A stretch of 15,919 nucleotides of DNA from Tritrichomonas foetus (Eukaryota; Parabasalia; Tritrichomonadida; Tritrichomonadidae), in NCBI GenBank assembly GCA_001839685.1, contig MLAK01000711.1, forward strand, positions 43,624 through 59,542, given 5' to 3'. A program made the position numbers and the translations under genes. Numbering within the stretch: position 1 is the stretch's first letter; the number at the start of each line of letters is the position of its first letter. Of this stretch, positions 1 through 8,079 are shown piece by piece. Below the pieces are notes generated by a model, which was not told the DNA's origin, did no database searches, and saw only the letters and a list, made by a program, of their open reading frames with translations.

Positions 1-93
1 AAGAAAGAAGAAGAAGAAAACAAGAAAGAAGAAAAAGACGAAAACAAGAAAGAAGAAGAAGAAGAAAACAAGAAAGAAGAAGAAAATAAACAA
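1..93 (+). repeat. In-frame Lys/Glu tandem repeat
   Basis: About four degenerate 18-24 bp copies of a purine-only unit (AACAAGAAAGAAGAAGAA type) encode repeated NKKEEE blocks in the juxtamembrane protein. The copies differ in the number of GAA codons, as expected from slippage. The repeat continues beyond the left edge of the window. Confidence 0.8.
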
Positions 94-978
94 GCTGATG
101 ATAATAAAAAAGATCGGAAACCTGGAAAGATTAAGGATGTTAATCTAGAAGATATTCAAAAAGACAATGAACGAGAAGATAAAGAAAATGAGGAAAGAAA
201 ACGATTTCAATTCGATCATGATGTTTATAAAAACTTCAAAGATTATGATGATATGATTGATGAAATTGATTATTCGCTTTATTACGATGACGATGATTTT
301 CCAGAAGATCAAGATATAAACTGCACCTATCCTAATACTTTCAAAGATGATGGCTTTTGTTCATGTATTGAAGGCTTTGAAGGTGATCCATATGATCCTA
401 ATGGTTGTTATAAATGCATGGAAACTTGCGGAGAAAATGCAGAATGTGTTTTCCCTGGTACATGCAAGTGTATGATGGGATATGAAGGAAACCCAACGAA
501 AAAATGTGAAATTATCCTTCCAAAGATTTTAAATATGTCTACTAACTTTTCTTTCGTTGAAGGTGGAACCTTGGTTACTGTTTCATATTCTTACAACAAT
601 GTTGGCCCATTTTCAGCTTTCTGTAAATTCGGTGATCGTTATGTAAATGCAGAAATTACCAACACCAAACAAAAATTCATCACTTGTCGCGCGCCTCCAA
701 AACAACCACAAATAGTGAACTTTTATATATCATTTGACGGACATCATTGGAGCACTGAAGATGTGAAATTTGAATATAAAATACAATTCACTATTGTCAA
801 CATCGTTCCTTTTGTATTTCTCTATTTTGGATTAATTGGTGTGATTGCATTAATCCTTTATTGCTCATTTAGAAAGAAAATCATGCAGCCAACCAAAGAA
901 GAAAAGGAGCCGTTCTTCAACGATCCAGAAAGGCCACGAAAGAGGCGACAAAGAGCGAGGAGGAGGGGACACCTTTAA
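1..978 (+). CDS. Type I membrane protein with EGF-like and TIG/IPT-like ectodomain (5' partial)
   Basis: The frame is open from the first base, so the gene starts upstream; the first in-window Met (base 253) is probably internal. Codons 1-82 are Lys/Glu-rich with a repeated NKKEEE-type unit. Codons about 106-170 hold cysteine-rich EGF-like modules (pattern GFCSCIEGFEGDPYDPNGC, then a second set ending in CKCMMGYEGNP). Codons about 174-260 resemble a TIG/IPT immunoglobulin-like fold: EGGTLVTVSY near the start, FCKFGD, ITCRAPP, then FYISFDGHHWS. Codons about 261-290 form one hydrophobic membrane segment, followed by a short tail of about 35 residues ending in a strongly basic run (RPRKRRQRARRR). 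The order suggests a single-pass surface or endomembrane receptor/adhesin with the EGF/TIG part outside. The ligand is unknown. It converges on the C2-domain gene. The domain calls are from motif reading, and the TIG call is moderately sure. Confidence 0.85.
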   Translation, partial: KKEEEENKKEEKDENKKEEEEENKKEEENKQADDNKKDRKPGKIKDVNLEDIQKDNEREDKENEERKRFQFDHDVYKNFKDYDDMIDEIDYSLYYDDDDFPEDQDINCTYPNTFKDDGFCSCIEGFEGDPYDPNGCYKCMETCGENAECVFPGTCKCMMGYEGNPTKKCEIILPKILNMSTNFSFVEGGTLVTVSYSYNNVGPFSAFCKFGDRYVNAEITNTKQKFITCRAPPKQPQIVNFYISFDGHHWSTEDVKFEYKIQFTIVNIVPFVFLYFGLIGVIALILYCSFRKKIMQPTKEEKEPFFNDPERPRKRRQRARRRGHL

Positions 979-1017
979 TTCAATGTTTGAATATTTTCAT
1001 AGTTTTTGAATTACATT

Positions 1018-1025
1018 TAAATAAA
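1018..1025 (+). terminator. Possible UAAA-type polyadenylation signal
   Basis: TAAATAAA lies 40 nt after the TGA-distal end of the membrane-protein gene (stop at 976-978). Trichomonads are known to use UAAA close to the stop codon. The motif is common in AT-rich DNA, so this is only positional support. Confidence 0.3.
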
Positions 1026-1244
1026 AGCGCTTTCTTCATTTCCTTTTTTAATAATCTCATTCAAGAATAAAGAAATAAATGTTCAAATATTCAAAGAAAA
1101 AACATTTTTTCAGTGTGTTTCCAGAGAGAATAAACAAAGGCGGGAAAATCATGGGGGGAAACAAAAAATATAATATAATTTTTCGATATACACGTTTAGT
1201 GCTGTACATTTTTATGCTTCAAAAATAATAAAATATATGGGTCA

Positions 1245-1248
1245 TTTA
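1245..1248 (-). terminator. Possible UAAA-type polyadenylation signal of the C2-domain gene
   Basis: On the minus strand TAAA occurs 12 nt after the TGA stop (1261-1263), the position expected for a trichomonad cleavage signal. The whole 979-1260 stretch is a convergent 3' intergenic region; apart from this and the GCGGGAAA octamer at 1140-1147 nothing else was recognised in it. Confidence 0.3.
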
Positions 1249-1260
1249 TACCTAAATTAT

Positions 1261-4200
1261 TCATTTTGCTACATTGTCCTGGAAAACAGATGAAACAGAG
1301 GAGTTTGAACTAGTTTCAAATCCTTGAAATGGAATACTTTCTTCTTCATCAAAATAAATTTCATACTCCATTTCTTCCTCGTCTTCATAAATCGGAAGAG
1401 GAACTCCAAATGGGCCACCTGAAGGTGGTTTCAACATTGCAAATTCTGCTTGTTCTTCTGATTTGCTGTGATCGGATTTCTTAGAACTCTGCCTTTTTAT
1501 CGAAGATTTTGAGCTTAATTCAATTTTAGGTGATTTTTGGCTCTGTTTTGTTGATTTTATTGCTCTTTTAGATTCTTTTTGACTGTCTGTTGAAGAGACA
1601 GAACTCCAGCTTCTATCAAGTTGTGCAACAGCGTCAGCTGCATAAATTTTCTTTGGCTTTGATGATGAACTTGTAACTCTTTCGATTTGAGAAATATCTG
1701 TAATAGTTTGTGATTTCTGGCTTGAAGATTTACTCTTCTTGCTAGAACTTGAAGAGTCAGCAGCAGAAAGTTGTTGTGGTGATTTCTGTGAAGTATTTGA
1801 TCGACTAGACTTGTTTGATTTACTTGATTTATTTGATATACTAGACTTGTTTGATTTACTTGATTTATTTGATTTACTTGATTTATTAGACTTATTTGAT
1901 TTACTAGACTGGTTGGACTTCGAAGAAGAAGAGGAATCTGATTGATCGAGAATAAGCATCATTGCAACTTCGGATTTCTTTGAAGTTTGGCTCTTCTTTG
2001 AAGATTCAGACAATGGAACGATTTCAGGAATTTCTTCTTCTTCCTCTTCAACTATGATTGGCTGTTCTTTCTTCTTTAATCTCCTGACTTTCTTCCTTCT
2101 TCCTTTCTTTGGTGTTTCAACTTCATTACTAGATGAAACGTTTGAATACTCTGAATATTCATATGTTGTTGTGTAATTTGATGAGGAAGCTTGTGAATCT
2201 TCAGCAACAGAAGAAAGATGTGTAGTTGATGTTGATGACCAAGGTATGTAGTTTCTTGGTGATTCTGGTTTTTCAATATCAGAAGAAGTTGAAAGCTCAG
2301 AATTGTTGCTATGTTGGCTCAAACGTGGTGAAACTGGTGGATTATAAATCTTTGGTTCAATTACCATTGTAACATGGAGTTCACCTCCTGGAACTGAAGG
2401 TTTATTAGTATAAAGTGGAATTAATTTATCTATGAAGACATTTGGCTTAAAGTCACGAACAGGCAATTCAGCAGTAGATACAATCACATCACCGCCAAAT
2501 TTATCTTCATATTTAACTGTGAAAACAATGACTTCTCTATCATCTTCAAGGAGGAATTTGAATTGTTGATCCCAGATTGGAGAAGTTGTTCCACGTAATG
2601 TTCGAGTTTGTTTGATATCTTTTCTACCTTTAATGTTGATTGTACAATAAGGATCACGTCTTGGTGCTTCAAGTGTTGGTAAATCACGTGCTTGGACGAT
2701 AGTTAATGTTAAAGAAAGATCACCAAATTCTGTAAGTGGTCTAGAAACACCTCTTTCGATGATTTTAGCTTCTATTTCTTCGAGTTTGGTTTGATCATCG
2801 TTTTCTAATCGATCTTCCTCGACTTCATTATCTGAAGATGAGAGGAGATACAAAATAATACCATTCTTTGAAACAACTTTATCTTGTGGTTCTTCTTTCT
2901 TGGCTTTATGCTTGCCAACATTAGTTTTGATACTTCGTTCTACAATTTGGCCGTCATTTTCTTCATCATAATCAGAATCAGAAGATGAAGAAGACGAGGA
3001 AGAAGAAGAAGATAATTCAAAGTCTGACGGCATTCTTGCATTCTTCTTAAAAGCTAGCAAAATATCATCCTGATCTTCAGAATTTCCCTCTTCAACAGTG
3101 AAGAATTTAGATTCATCGACTTCTATAATTCCATTTGCAGAGGCAGATAACATTGATGCTGGTACAAGATCGCTTGGATTCATGATTGACCGTTCAACAA
3201 TAGATTCAGAATTTTCAGAAAGCTCAGAAAGCATTGACGAGGCTTCGGATGATTCAACAATATCACATCGAACTTTTCGTTCTTTGAATTGAGCACCATT
3301 TCGTGGGCTTCGAGTAGGAACTGGTGATTTCACAAATTTTGGACGGAAAGTATCAAATTCAACGCCAATATCAGAAATTTCTGAATCATATTGAAGTTCA
3401 CCACCTGATGTTGGTAATTCCAAATGACCAATTTCTGATTCAACTTCTTGAATTTCTTCAATTGGACGCATTCTTAATCCTTTTCGCATGACTGGGGATT
3501 CAGGTGGATTCAATTTATAAACAGTATCGATTTCTTTCTTGATCTTTTCAATGACTGGACCTTCATTTGGTTCACTGAGTCCGTTCGATTCAAGCATGAA
3601 TTGTTCATCGTCGTCCTCTTCTTCTTCTTCTACTACTTCTTCTTGAACTTCTCGTGGTTGTGGTTTATTCAAAATATCATCAATTGCAGTTTTTACAGTC
3701 TGTTTCCATTGTGGTTTTCGAACTTTCTTTGGTGAAATTTGTGATAAATCCGAGGTTTTAATAGAATTACTTGTAAACTCGCTTGATGTTGTTGGATAAA
3801 CACCATTGATTTCGTCAATATCTTTTGGATGCCATTCACGTTGTTTCACTTGTGAAGGATCGGCTGTGGCACCAGCATTACTTGAAAGTTCACTTGAACC
3901 AAGTCGATTTCCATGAGCTCCACGGATTGCATCGATATCTTTTGGTCTCCATTCTCTTTGTTTCACTTGTGAAAGATCGGTTGAGGCTCCATCATTACTT
4001 GAAAGTTCACTTGAATCAAGTCGATTTCCATGAACTCCACGGATTGCATCGATGTCTCTTGGTCGCCATTCTCTTTTTTTCACTTGTGAAAGGTTATCAG
4101 AAGAAAGATTTGATGTACTACTTGTGTACATTGTGTTTCCATAAACATCGTTAATTGCATCAATGTCTTTTGGATGCCATTTCTTTGTGTTTACTTGTGA

Positions 4201-5763
4201 AAGATCAATTCCACTTGCGTTTCCATCTGTTGTTGATTCATTCGAGTCGAAACGATGAACACCATTGATTGCATCAATATCCTTTGGATGCCACTTGTTT
4301 CTTTGAACTTGGGAAAGATCTGATTCAAGTCTAGCTGATGAGGAAAACTTGTTGGAGATATCCAAGTCATGAATGGCACGATTTTCAATATCAGACATCA
4401 AAAGATGATCTTTATCAAGAGATTTCATTGAATTAGTATCACGCTTACGCCATCCATCATCAGGTGATTGAGATGGTGCCAACATACTACTTGTTCCACT
4501 TGATTCTGAAGATTTATTCGATCTACTGGATTTATGAGATTTGCTTGACTTGTTCGATTTATTTGATTTTACAGAAGCTGATGATTCACTTATTCCCTTA
4601 TCCATTCTTCTGATTTTTTCAGAGTTTTTGGTTGGCCAAAAATCAGGTGATTCCCCATGTGGGGATATTTGTGAAAGTGTTTCTGATTCAGAATGATTAG
4701 ATTTCTTACTTTTCTTTGATTTAGATGAAGAAGATGAACTTGAGCTATTTTCATATTTTTGAGGCCTATTCTTCTTTTTAGATGAACGGGCTTCTTCGCC
4801 ATCAATTTTCCTTCTGATTGTATCTTTCCATTCTTCCTTGGTTTCATTCTGCGGCACAATTTGTGAGAGTTCTGATAGTGATGAAGGGTCATTCACGATT
4901 TTCCTATTGTTTTTGATTGATCCTTTCTTGACTGAATTCCAGTGTTCTCTTGTTTCATCATGAGGAACAACCTGAGAAAGATTCGTGTCTGATTGTTCAT
5001 CAGAAATAGAAATAGCTCTATCTGTTAATTTCCCGCTTTTCTCAACTTTCTTGTTGTTTTTGATTGATGCCCTTTTTTGAGAATTCCAGTGTTCTCTTGT
5101 TTCATCATTAGGAACAATTTGTGATAAATTCTGAGAGTCTGTTTCGATGTTGGATTGAATTCCAGATGGCTGGATATCTGAGCGTCTTTTATTCCGTTTA
5201 ATTGATGATTTCTTCTTAGAGTCCCATTCTTCTCTTGTTTCTTCACGCGGGACAATCTGCGACAAGTTTTGAGATAGATCAGATTCGGCCGCCAAAATTG
5301 AATTTCCTCTGTTTCCTTTTGGACTTTTGGCTTTTGTTTGAGAGTCGGCGCTAGAGTCAGTCTGGTTGCCTTTTTTGGAAGAATTGGAAAAAGTGGCTTC
5401 ATGGCTCGATTTGGGGGCCTTTTTGCTATTGTTCTTTGGCGATTTTGAATGTCTTGGTGAATTTGATAAACTGCTTGACGATGACGAGCTATTTGATGAA
5501 TCGTTCTTAACTAGTGAAGATTTTTTGGATTTTCGCGTTATCGAAGAAACAGAATCGAAATCGACTTCTCGATCTAAGCTACAAAGTGTCTTTAGAACTG
5601 CTTCTTTTTGGTTCTGCTTCCAGTCGGAGTCGTCGTACCCATTTGGCGTGACTGAGGATGCAAGGTCTGGCGCATCATAAAGGTCAGCACTATAGCTATT
5701 TGATGAAGTCAACTTCTTTGATCTGTGTTTTGATGAAGTTTGAGAATATTTTGGCGCCTCCAT
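1261..5763 (-). CDS. Ser/Lys-rich C2-domain protein with an SQ-W-I short-motif array
   Basis: A 1500-residue protein, largely predicted disordered. Residues about 165-695 carry at least twelve copies of a motif SQ-x(5 or 10)-W-x(7)-[I/M]. Early copies read LSQIVP..ETREEW and middle copies LSQVKQREW(R/H)PKDIDAI. Acidic runs lie near 708-721, and a 12-serine run near 917 is followed by acidic residues. A single C2 domain spans about 1008-1138 (LTLTIVQARDLPTLEAPRRDPYC, TRTLRGTTSPIWDQQF, EVIVFTVKYEDKFGGD, GGELHVTMVIEP). C2 domains bind membranes, often through Ca2+. Here the RRDPY aspartate is present, but the usual D-x-D of loop 3 reads Y-E-D, so Ca2+ binding may be weak. Residues about 1280-1322 are (SKSNKSS)n. 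The first ATG is used. No good initiator lies before it (only TCAAAA). A scaffold or membrane-tethering role is inferred. Confidence 0.92.
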   Translation of the reverse strand: MEAPKYSQTSSKHRSKKLTSSNSYSADLYDAPDLASSVTPNGYDDSDWKQNQKEAVLKTLCSLDREVDFDSVSSITRKSKKSSLVKNDSSNSSSSSSSLSNSPRHSKSPKNNSKKAPKSSHEATFSNSSKKGNQTDSSADSQTKAKSPKGNRGNSILAAESDLSQNLSQIVPREETREEWDSKKKSSIKRNKRRSDIQPSGIQSNIETDSQNLSQIVPNDETREHWNSQKRASIKNNKKVEKSGKLTDRAISISDEQSDTNLSQVVPHDETREHWNSVKKGSIKNNRKIVNDPSSLSELSQIVPQNETKEEWKDTIRRKIDGEEARSSKKKNRPQKYENSSSSSSSSKSKKSKKSNHSESETLSQISPHGESPDFWPTKNSEKIRRMDKGISESSASVKSNKSNKSSKSHKSSRSNKSSESSGTSSMLAPSQSPDDGWRKRDTNSMKSLDKDHLLMSDIENRAIHDLDISNKFSSSARLESDLSQVQRNKWHPKDIDAINGVHRFDSNESTTDGNASGIDLSQVNTKKWHPKDIDAINDVYGNTMYTSSTSNLSSDNLSQVKKREWRPRDIDAIRGVHGNRLDSSELSSNDGASTDLSQVKQREWRPKDIDAIRGAHGNRLGSSELSSNAGATADPSQVKQREWHPKDIDEINGVYPTTSSEFTSNSIKTSDLSQISPKKVRKPQWKQTVKTAIDDILNKPQPREVQEEVVEEEEEDDDEQFMLESNGLSEPNEGPVIEKIKKEIDTVYKLNPPESPVMRKGLRMRPIEEIQEVESEIGHLELPTSGGELQYDSEISDIGVEFDTFRPKFVKSPVPTRSPRNGAQFKERKVRCDIVESSEASSMLSELSENSESIVERSIMNPSDLVPASMLSASANGIIEVDESKFFTVEEGNSEDQDDILLAFKKNARMPSDFELSSSSSSSSSSSDSDYDEENDGQIVERSIKTNVGKHKAKKEEPQDKVVSKNGIILYLLSSSDNEVEEDRLENDDQTKLEEIEAKIIERGVSRPLTEFGDLSLTLTIVQARDLPTLEAPRRDPYCTINIKGRKDIKQTRTLRGTTSPIWDQQFKFLLEDDREVIVFTVKYEDKFGGDVIVSTAELPVRDFKPNVFIDKLIPLYTNKPSVPGGELHVTMVIEPKIYNPPVSPRLSQHSNNSELSTSSDIEKPESPRNYIPWSSTSTTHLSSVAEDSQASSSNYTTTYEYSEYSNVSSSNEVETPKKGRRKKVRRLKKKEQPIIVEEEEEEIPEIVPLSESSKKSQTSKKSEVAMMLILDQSDSSSSSKSNQSSKSNKSNKSSKSNKSSKSNKSSISNKSSKSNKSSRSNTSQKSPQQLSAADSSSSSKKSKSSSQKSQTITDISQIERVTSSSSKPKKIYAADAVAQLDRSWSSVSSTDSQKESKRAIKSTKQSQKSPKIELSSKSSIKRQSSKKSDHSKSEEQAEFAMLKPPSGGPFGVPLPIYEDEEEMEYEIYFDEEESIPFQGFETSSNSSVSSVFQDNVAK
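1795..1925 (-). repeat. (SKSNKSS)n low-complexity tandem repeat
   Basis: Tandem 12-21 bp units (on the plus strand, TTTGATTTACTTGATTTA type) encode alternating Ser-Lys-Ser-Asn-Lys-Ser near residues 1280-1322 of the C2-domain protein. A shorter copy of the same type lies at about 4500-4570. Such repeats vary in length between strains. Confidence 0.8.
3670..5270 (-). repeat. Coding array of SQ-x(5/10)-W-x(7)-I motif repeats
   Basis: Five N-terminal copies have ten residues between SQ and W. One degenerate copy (SQSPDDGW) and five near-identical copies with about 37-39 residue periodicity (DNA period about 111-117 bp, roughly 3800-4330) have five. A last copy returns to ten residues. In every copy the eighth residue after W is Ile, or Met in the degenerate one. 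The middle copies are close enough in DNA to indicate recent tandem duplication, while the outer ones are conserved only at the key residues. Confidence 0.85.
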
Positions 5764-5835
5764 CCTTTTGATTCTTCCTTTTTTTTTCTTATTTTTTGAA
5801 TTGTTGAACTAAACCATTGATTTTATTGAGAACTT

Positions 5836-5846
5836 AACGGTCATTC
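5836..5846 (+). promoter_or_regulatory. Initiator with upstream AACGG box
   Basis: AACGG immediately precedes TCATTC, which fits the trichomonad initiator TCA(Py)(A/T). The predicted start is the A at 5843, 14 nt before the ATG at 5857. The layout matches that before the genes at 7330 and 8636. It lies 78 bp from the minus-strand C2 gene start, so the two would be divergent. The reading frame behind it is broken. Confidence 0.4.
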
Positions 5847-5856
5847 AAACGGATAA

Positions 5857-6620
5857 ATGGGGAATATTTTGTTCTCAATTCATCGTATCGATTTACTGAA
5901 TTCTTAGATGTATACAAACCAAATAGTCTTAACGTACGAAATCACTAAAATGATCCTTATCATCAGTATTACTTAATACCATCAGTCAAAAATCAAAACC
6001 CAAATAGCTAAAAGAATGACGAAAATTTCCCTTATCGCAAACTTCGCAAATGGCCGAATTCAAAAATATTTCGAAAATGATTCTGAAGAAGCTATTGTTT
6101 CAGTTTTCGGGTGAACAGCTTTCAGTCAATTGTTAAATCTATTTTTTATAGTTATGAGCCATATTTATTCATAGTTTTGAAATTTTGCAACAATTAAACC
6201 GAAAAAAGAGCGATTTTGGAGAAAGCCTAAAAAAAAATTGAGAGAAGCTTTTTTTCCAAGAATCACAAAGATTATAATACTGCTTCCCATAATTCTATTT
6301 ACACTTCTTCTATCGATTTTTAATTAAAAATCGCGAAAATTTTGATAGTTTTAACTCAGTGATGGTGAATTAATTCAATTTCCATTTGACAAATAAGAAT
6401 GTATTGAAATCTTTTCTGTCATAAAATTTTTGTATATGAAGAAAATAGACTGGCAGTCCTTAACAGCACATTCTCAAGCAGGGATACAGATACAACGATT
6501 GAAAGACCAAATCAAGAAAAATGGAATACAATATGTTTTTTTCCAGACTCAATGCCAAGTGAATTTTCTGATGACTCGCCATTTAGATGGCAAAACATTC
6601 GTAATCTTCTCATTGATGCC
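5857..6620 (+). pseudogene. Probable decayed plus-strand gene of unknown family
   Basis: Behind the promoter-like site at 5836-5846, all three plus frames contain successive coding-like segments that end at stops and resume in another frame. They include MGNILFSIHRIDLLNS from 5857, an overlapping segment with GEYFVLNSSYRFTEFLDVYK, MTKISLIANFANGR from 6016 to a TGA at 6112, segments interrupted at a 9-A run (6229-6237), and a last segment ending LLIDA before a TAA near 6620 (SMPSEFSDDSPFRW inside). About 250 codons are implied, with several frameshifts. The family is not recognised. Chance open frames in AT-rich DNA can look similar, so the evidence is the promoter plus the single-strand order, not any one segment. 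Confidence 0.4.
6314..6333. repeat. 20-bp perfect palindrome
   Basis: CGATTTTTAATTAAAAATCG reads identically on both strands. It lies inside the decayed stretch. It could be a dyad binding site or a cruciform-prone sequence, or chance, since 16 of the 20 bases are A/T. Confidence 0.7.
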
Positions 6621-7304
6621 TAAATTTTTTTTATTTATATCAAAATTATTAATATTTTTTTTATACTTCATTTTTGTATTTTGGAAAACATTATAATTTT
6701 CGATGGAGGGTCATATGATAATAAAAAGCACGATTTATGATAAGAAATAATCAAGATATTAATGCTATAAAATCACTTTTTATCTCAATAATTCTCAGAA
6801 ATTTCTGTTGGGTTTATTTTTTTCTCACAATTTTTTTTTGGATTTGGTTTTCTCTGTATCTTGATTATTAAATTATAATATTTATATATTATTAATAGGA
6901 TTACAATTAAATAATTTTTAGATGACAATAATATCAACAATTATTCATTTAGATCTCTCAATAGTCTTCTACATCTAGAGCTAGTTAGTTTGTATACATC
7001 TGAATTCTTCCTATTATTTTCTGTGTTTTTTTCTGAATTTCCTGGAATATTAGGAACTTTTCGATATAGACGATACATACTTTGTGAGAATCACAAATTA
7101 TTGAAAAATTACACAAATATCAATTATTTATCTCATTATCATTATCAGAAAATCCTAATATTCTAAATGTTTTAGTTTTTATAGTTTATTTTTACTTTAG
7201 ATATCCTAATTATTTATGCCAAATTTAAATTGATTTTCATTTTGATTTATTATGAAATTTTAATGGTCAAATATTTAATCTTATTCACAAAACAGTATAC
7301 CGTT
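6621..7304. other. AT-rich intergenic stretch, no gene recognised
   Basis: The sequence is very A/T-rich with many homopolymer runs. A plus-strand frame without a start codon stays open from 6915 to 7166 (83 codons, containing ELVSLYTSEFF and RYRRYILCENHKLL), but about one run of this length is expected by chance in this much AT-rich DNA. It is therefore not called as a gene. Confidence 0.5.
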
Positions 7305-7315
7305 TTCAAACGTCA
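7305..7315 (+). promoter_or_regulatory. Core promoter of the MAN1-like gene
   Basis: TTCAAACGTCA is identical to the 11 bases at 8621-8631 before the next gene. If the last A is the start site, the leader is 15 nt, typical for trichomonads. The following bases (AGC) depart from the usual pyrimidine after +1; a better initiator by sequence (TCACAA) is at 7285-7290, 43 nt before the ATG. Confidence 0.45.
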
Positions 7316-7329
7316 AGCGATTTTATTTT

Positions 7330-8067
7330 ATGAGCAATCACTCAAGTTCAGCCGATTCTTCACGCCATTCATCTGCTTCATCTTCAAGATCACCTACTCC
7401 AGTTCGTTTGTCTCCTTCTCCAAGTCCAAAAATCACAGAAAATCCAAATAGTTATTTATCCGACCCGAAAAAATATATCTTCCAAATAATATACGCATTA
7501 GTTTTTTTGTATTATATCTATATCATCGTTGTATCATCCTTTTTCTCCGGATTCTGTGAATCTGATCAAAATTGTTGGAAATTTTGCGTTGATTGTCCTC
7601 AAGGCGCAATTTGTACAAAAAAGGATTTTGCTTGTAAAGATGAACAATCCCAAAAGTTTTTTAGGATCTGCCATGCTCCCGGAAATATGGTGAAATCCGA
7701 AGATTTGAAAATTCTTCATGAATACCAGACAAAAATATACAAATTCGCAAAAGGGAAAACGGTTACTGTTAGCGATGTTGTAGAGCACTTCAGAAACAAT
7801 ACCGACGATTCATATGATTTTGACGAAAATGATGTTGAAATAATTTGGACATATGATCGTCACTACTACATCAATGATCAAGGTGTTTTGTCTTATCACC
7901 TTCCACAATGGTTCATATTTATAGTTTTGAATTTGCTTGTTTATTTTTCACTGAAGCTATTGGATCATTACTTCACCTGTAAATACTTCACAATCTTCGT
8001 TCCTCTTTTGATTCTTGCTATTCATAAAGTAGCTATCTATGAGATGAATCACTCTATATTCACATGA
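7330..8067 (+). CDS. MAN1/Src1-like inner nuclear membrane-type protein, short form
   Basis: A 245-residue membrane protein. Residues 1-48 are Ser/Pro-rich with SPSPSP-type phosphorylation-like sites. A first membrane segment spans about 50-72. A loop of about 120 residues follows, with Cys 76, 82, 86, 89, 95, 102 and 114; its core CVDCPQGAICTKKDFACKDE matches the C-x2-CP-x2-(A/G)-x-C...C pattern of the luminal domain of MAN1/Src1/Heh proteins. Two more hydrophobic segments lie at about 193-211 and 218-237, with almost nothing after them. Family members normally have an N-terminal LEM/HeH motif and a C-terminal nucleoplasmic winged helix. Both appear absent, so this is a reduced version or a general ER/nuclear envelope relative. 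The start is supported by the promoter core 15 nt upstream. Family assignment is by motif only. Confidence 0.75.
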   Translation: MSNHSSSADSSRHSSASSSRSPTPVRLSPSPSPKITENPNSYLSDPKKYIFQIIYALVFLYYIYIIVVSSFFSGFCESDQNCWKFCVDCPQGAICTKKDFACKDEQSQKFFRICHAPGNMVKSEDLKILHEYQTKIYKFAKGKTVTVSDVVEHFRNNTDDSYDFDENDVEIIWTYDRHYYINDQGVLSYHLPQWFIFIVLNLLVYFSLKLLDHYFTCKYFTIFVPLLILAIHKVAIYEMNHSIFT

Positions 8068-8079
8068 AGGAAAAATTAT

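Noticed and set aside
1151..1225. 24-codon ORF beginning MGGNKKYN after the GGCGGGAAAA motif
   Set aside because: It is very short, lies in a convergent 3' intergenic region and has no initiator or family resemblance.
1739..1945. Plus-strand ORF made of Leu-Phe-Asp-Leu repeats
   Set aside because: It is the opposite-strand reading of the SKSNKSS repeat in the C2-domain gene.
6436..6696. Plus-strand ORF of 86 codons beginning MKKIDWQSLTAHSQ, with a TCATAA initiator-like site at 6419-6424
   Set aside because: Its C-terminal third is a run of Phe, Leu and Ile from homopolymer T tracts, and the adjacent frame over the same bases reads as better coding sequence (SMPSEFSDDSPFRW, ending LLIDA). 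It is treated as a shadow of the decayed gene.
6983..7081. Minus-strand GTATGT near 7077 and ACTAACTAG near 6985, resembling trichomonad intron ends about 95 bp apart
   Set aside because: No coding sequence flanks it on that strand, stops follow at once downstream, and the 3' motif lacks the usual ACACAG ending.
6915..7166. 83-codon plus-strand open frame with no start codon
   Set aside because: About one such run is expected by chance in the amount of AT-rich intergenic DNA present, and it has no start or promoter.
7230..7451. Plus-strand ORF of 73 codons overlapping the start of the MAN1-like gene
   Set aside because: It is hydrophobic noise in a different frame and lacks an initiator; the overlapping frame has Cys motifs, membrane segments and a promoter.
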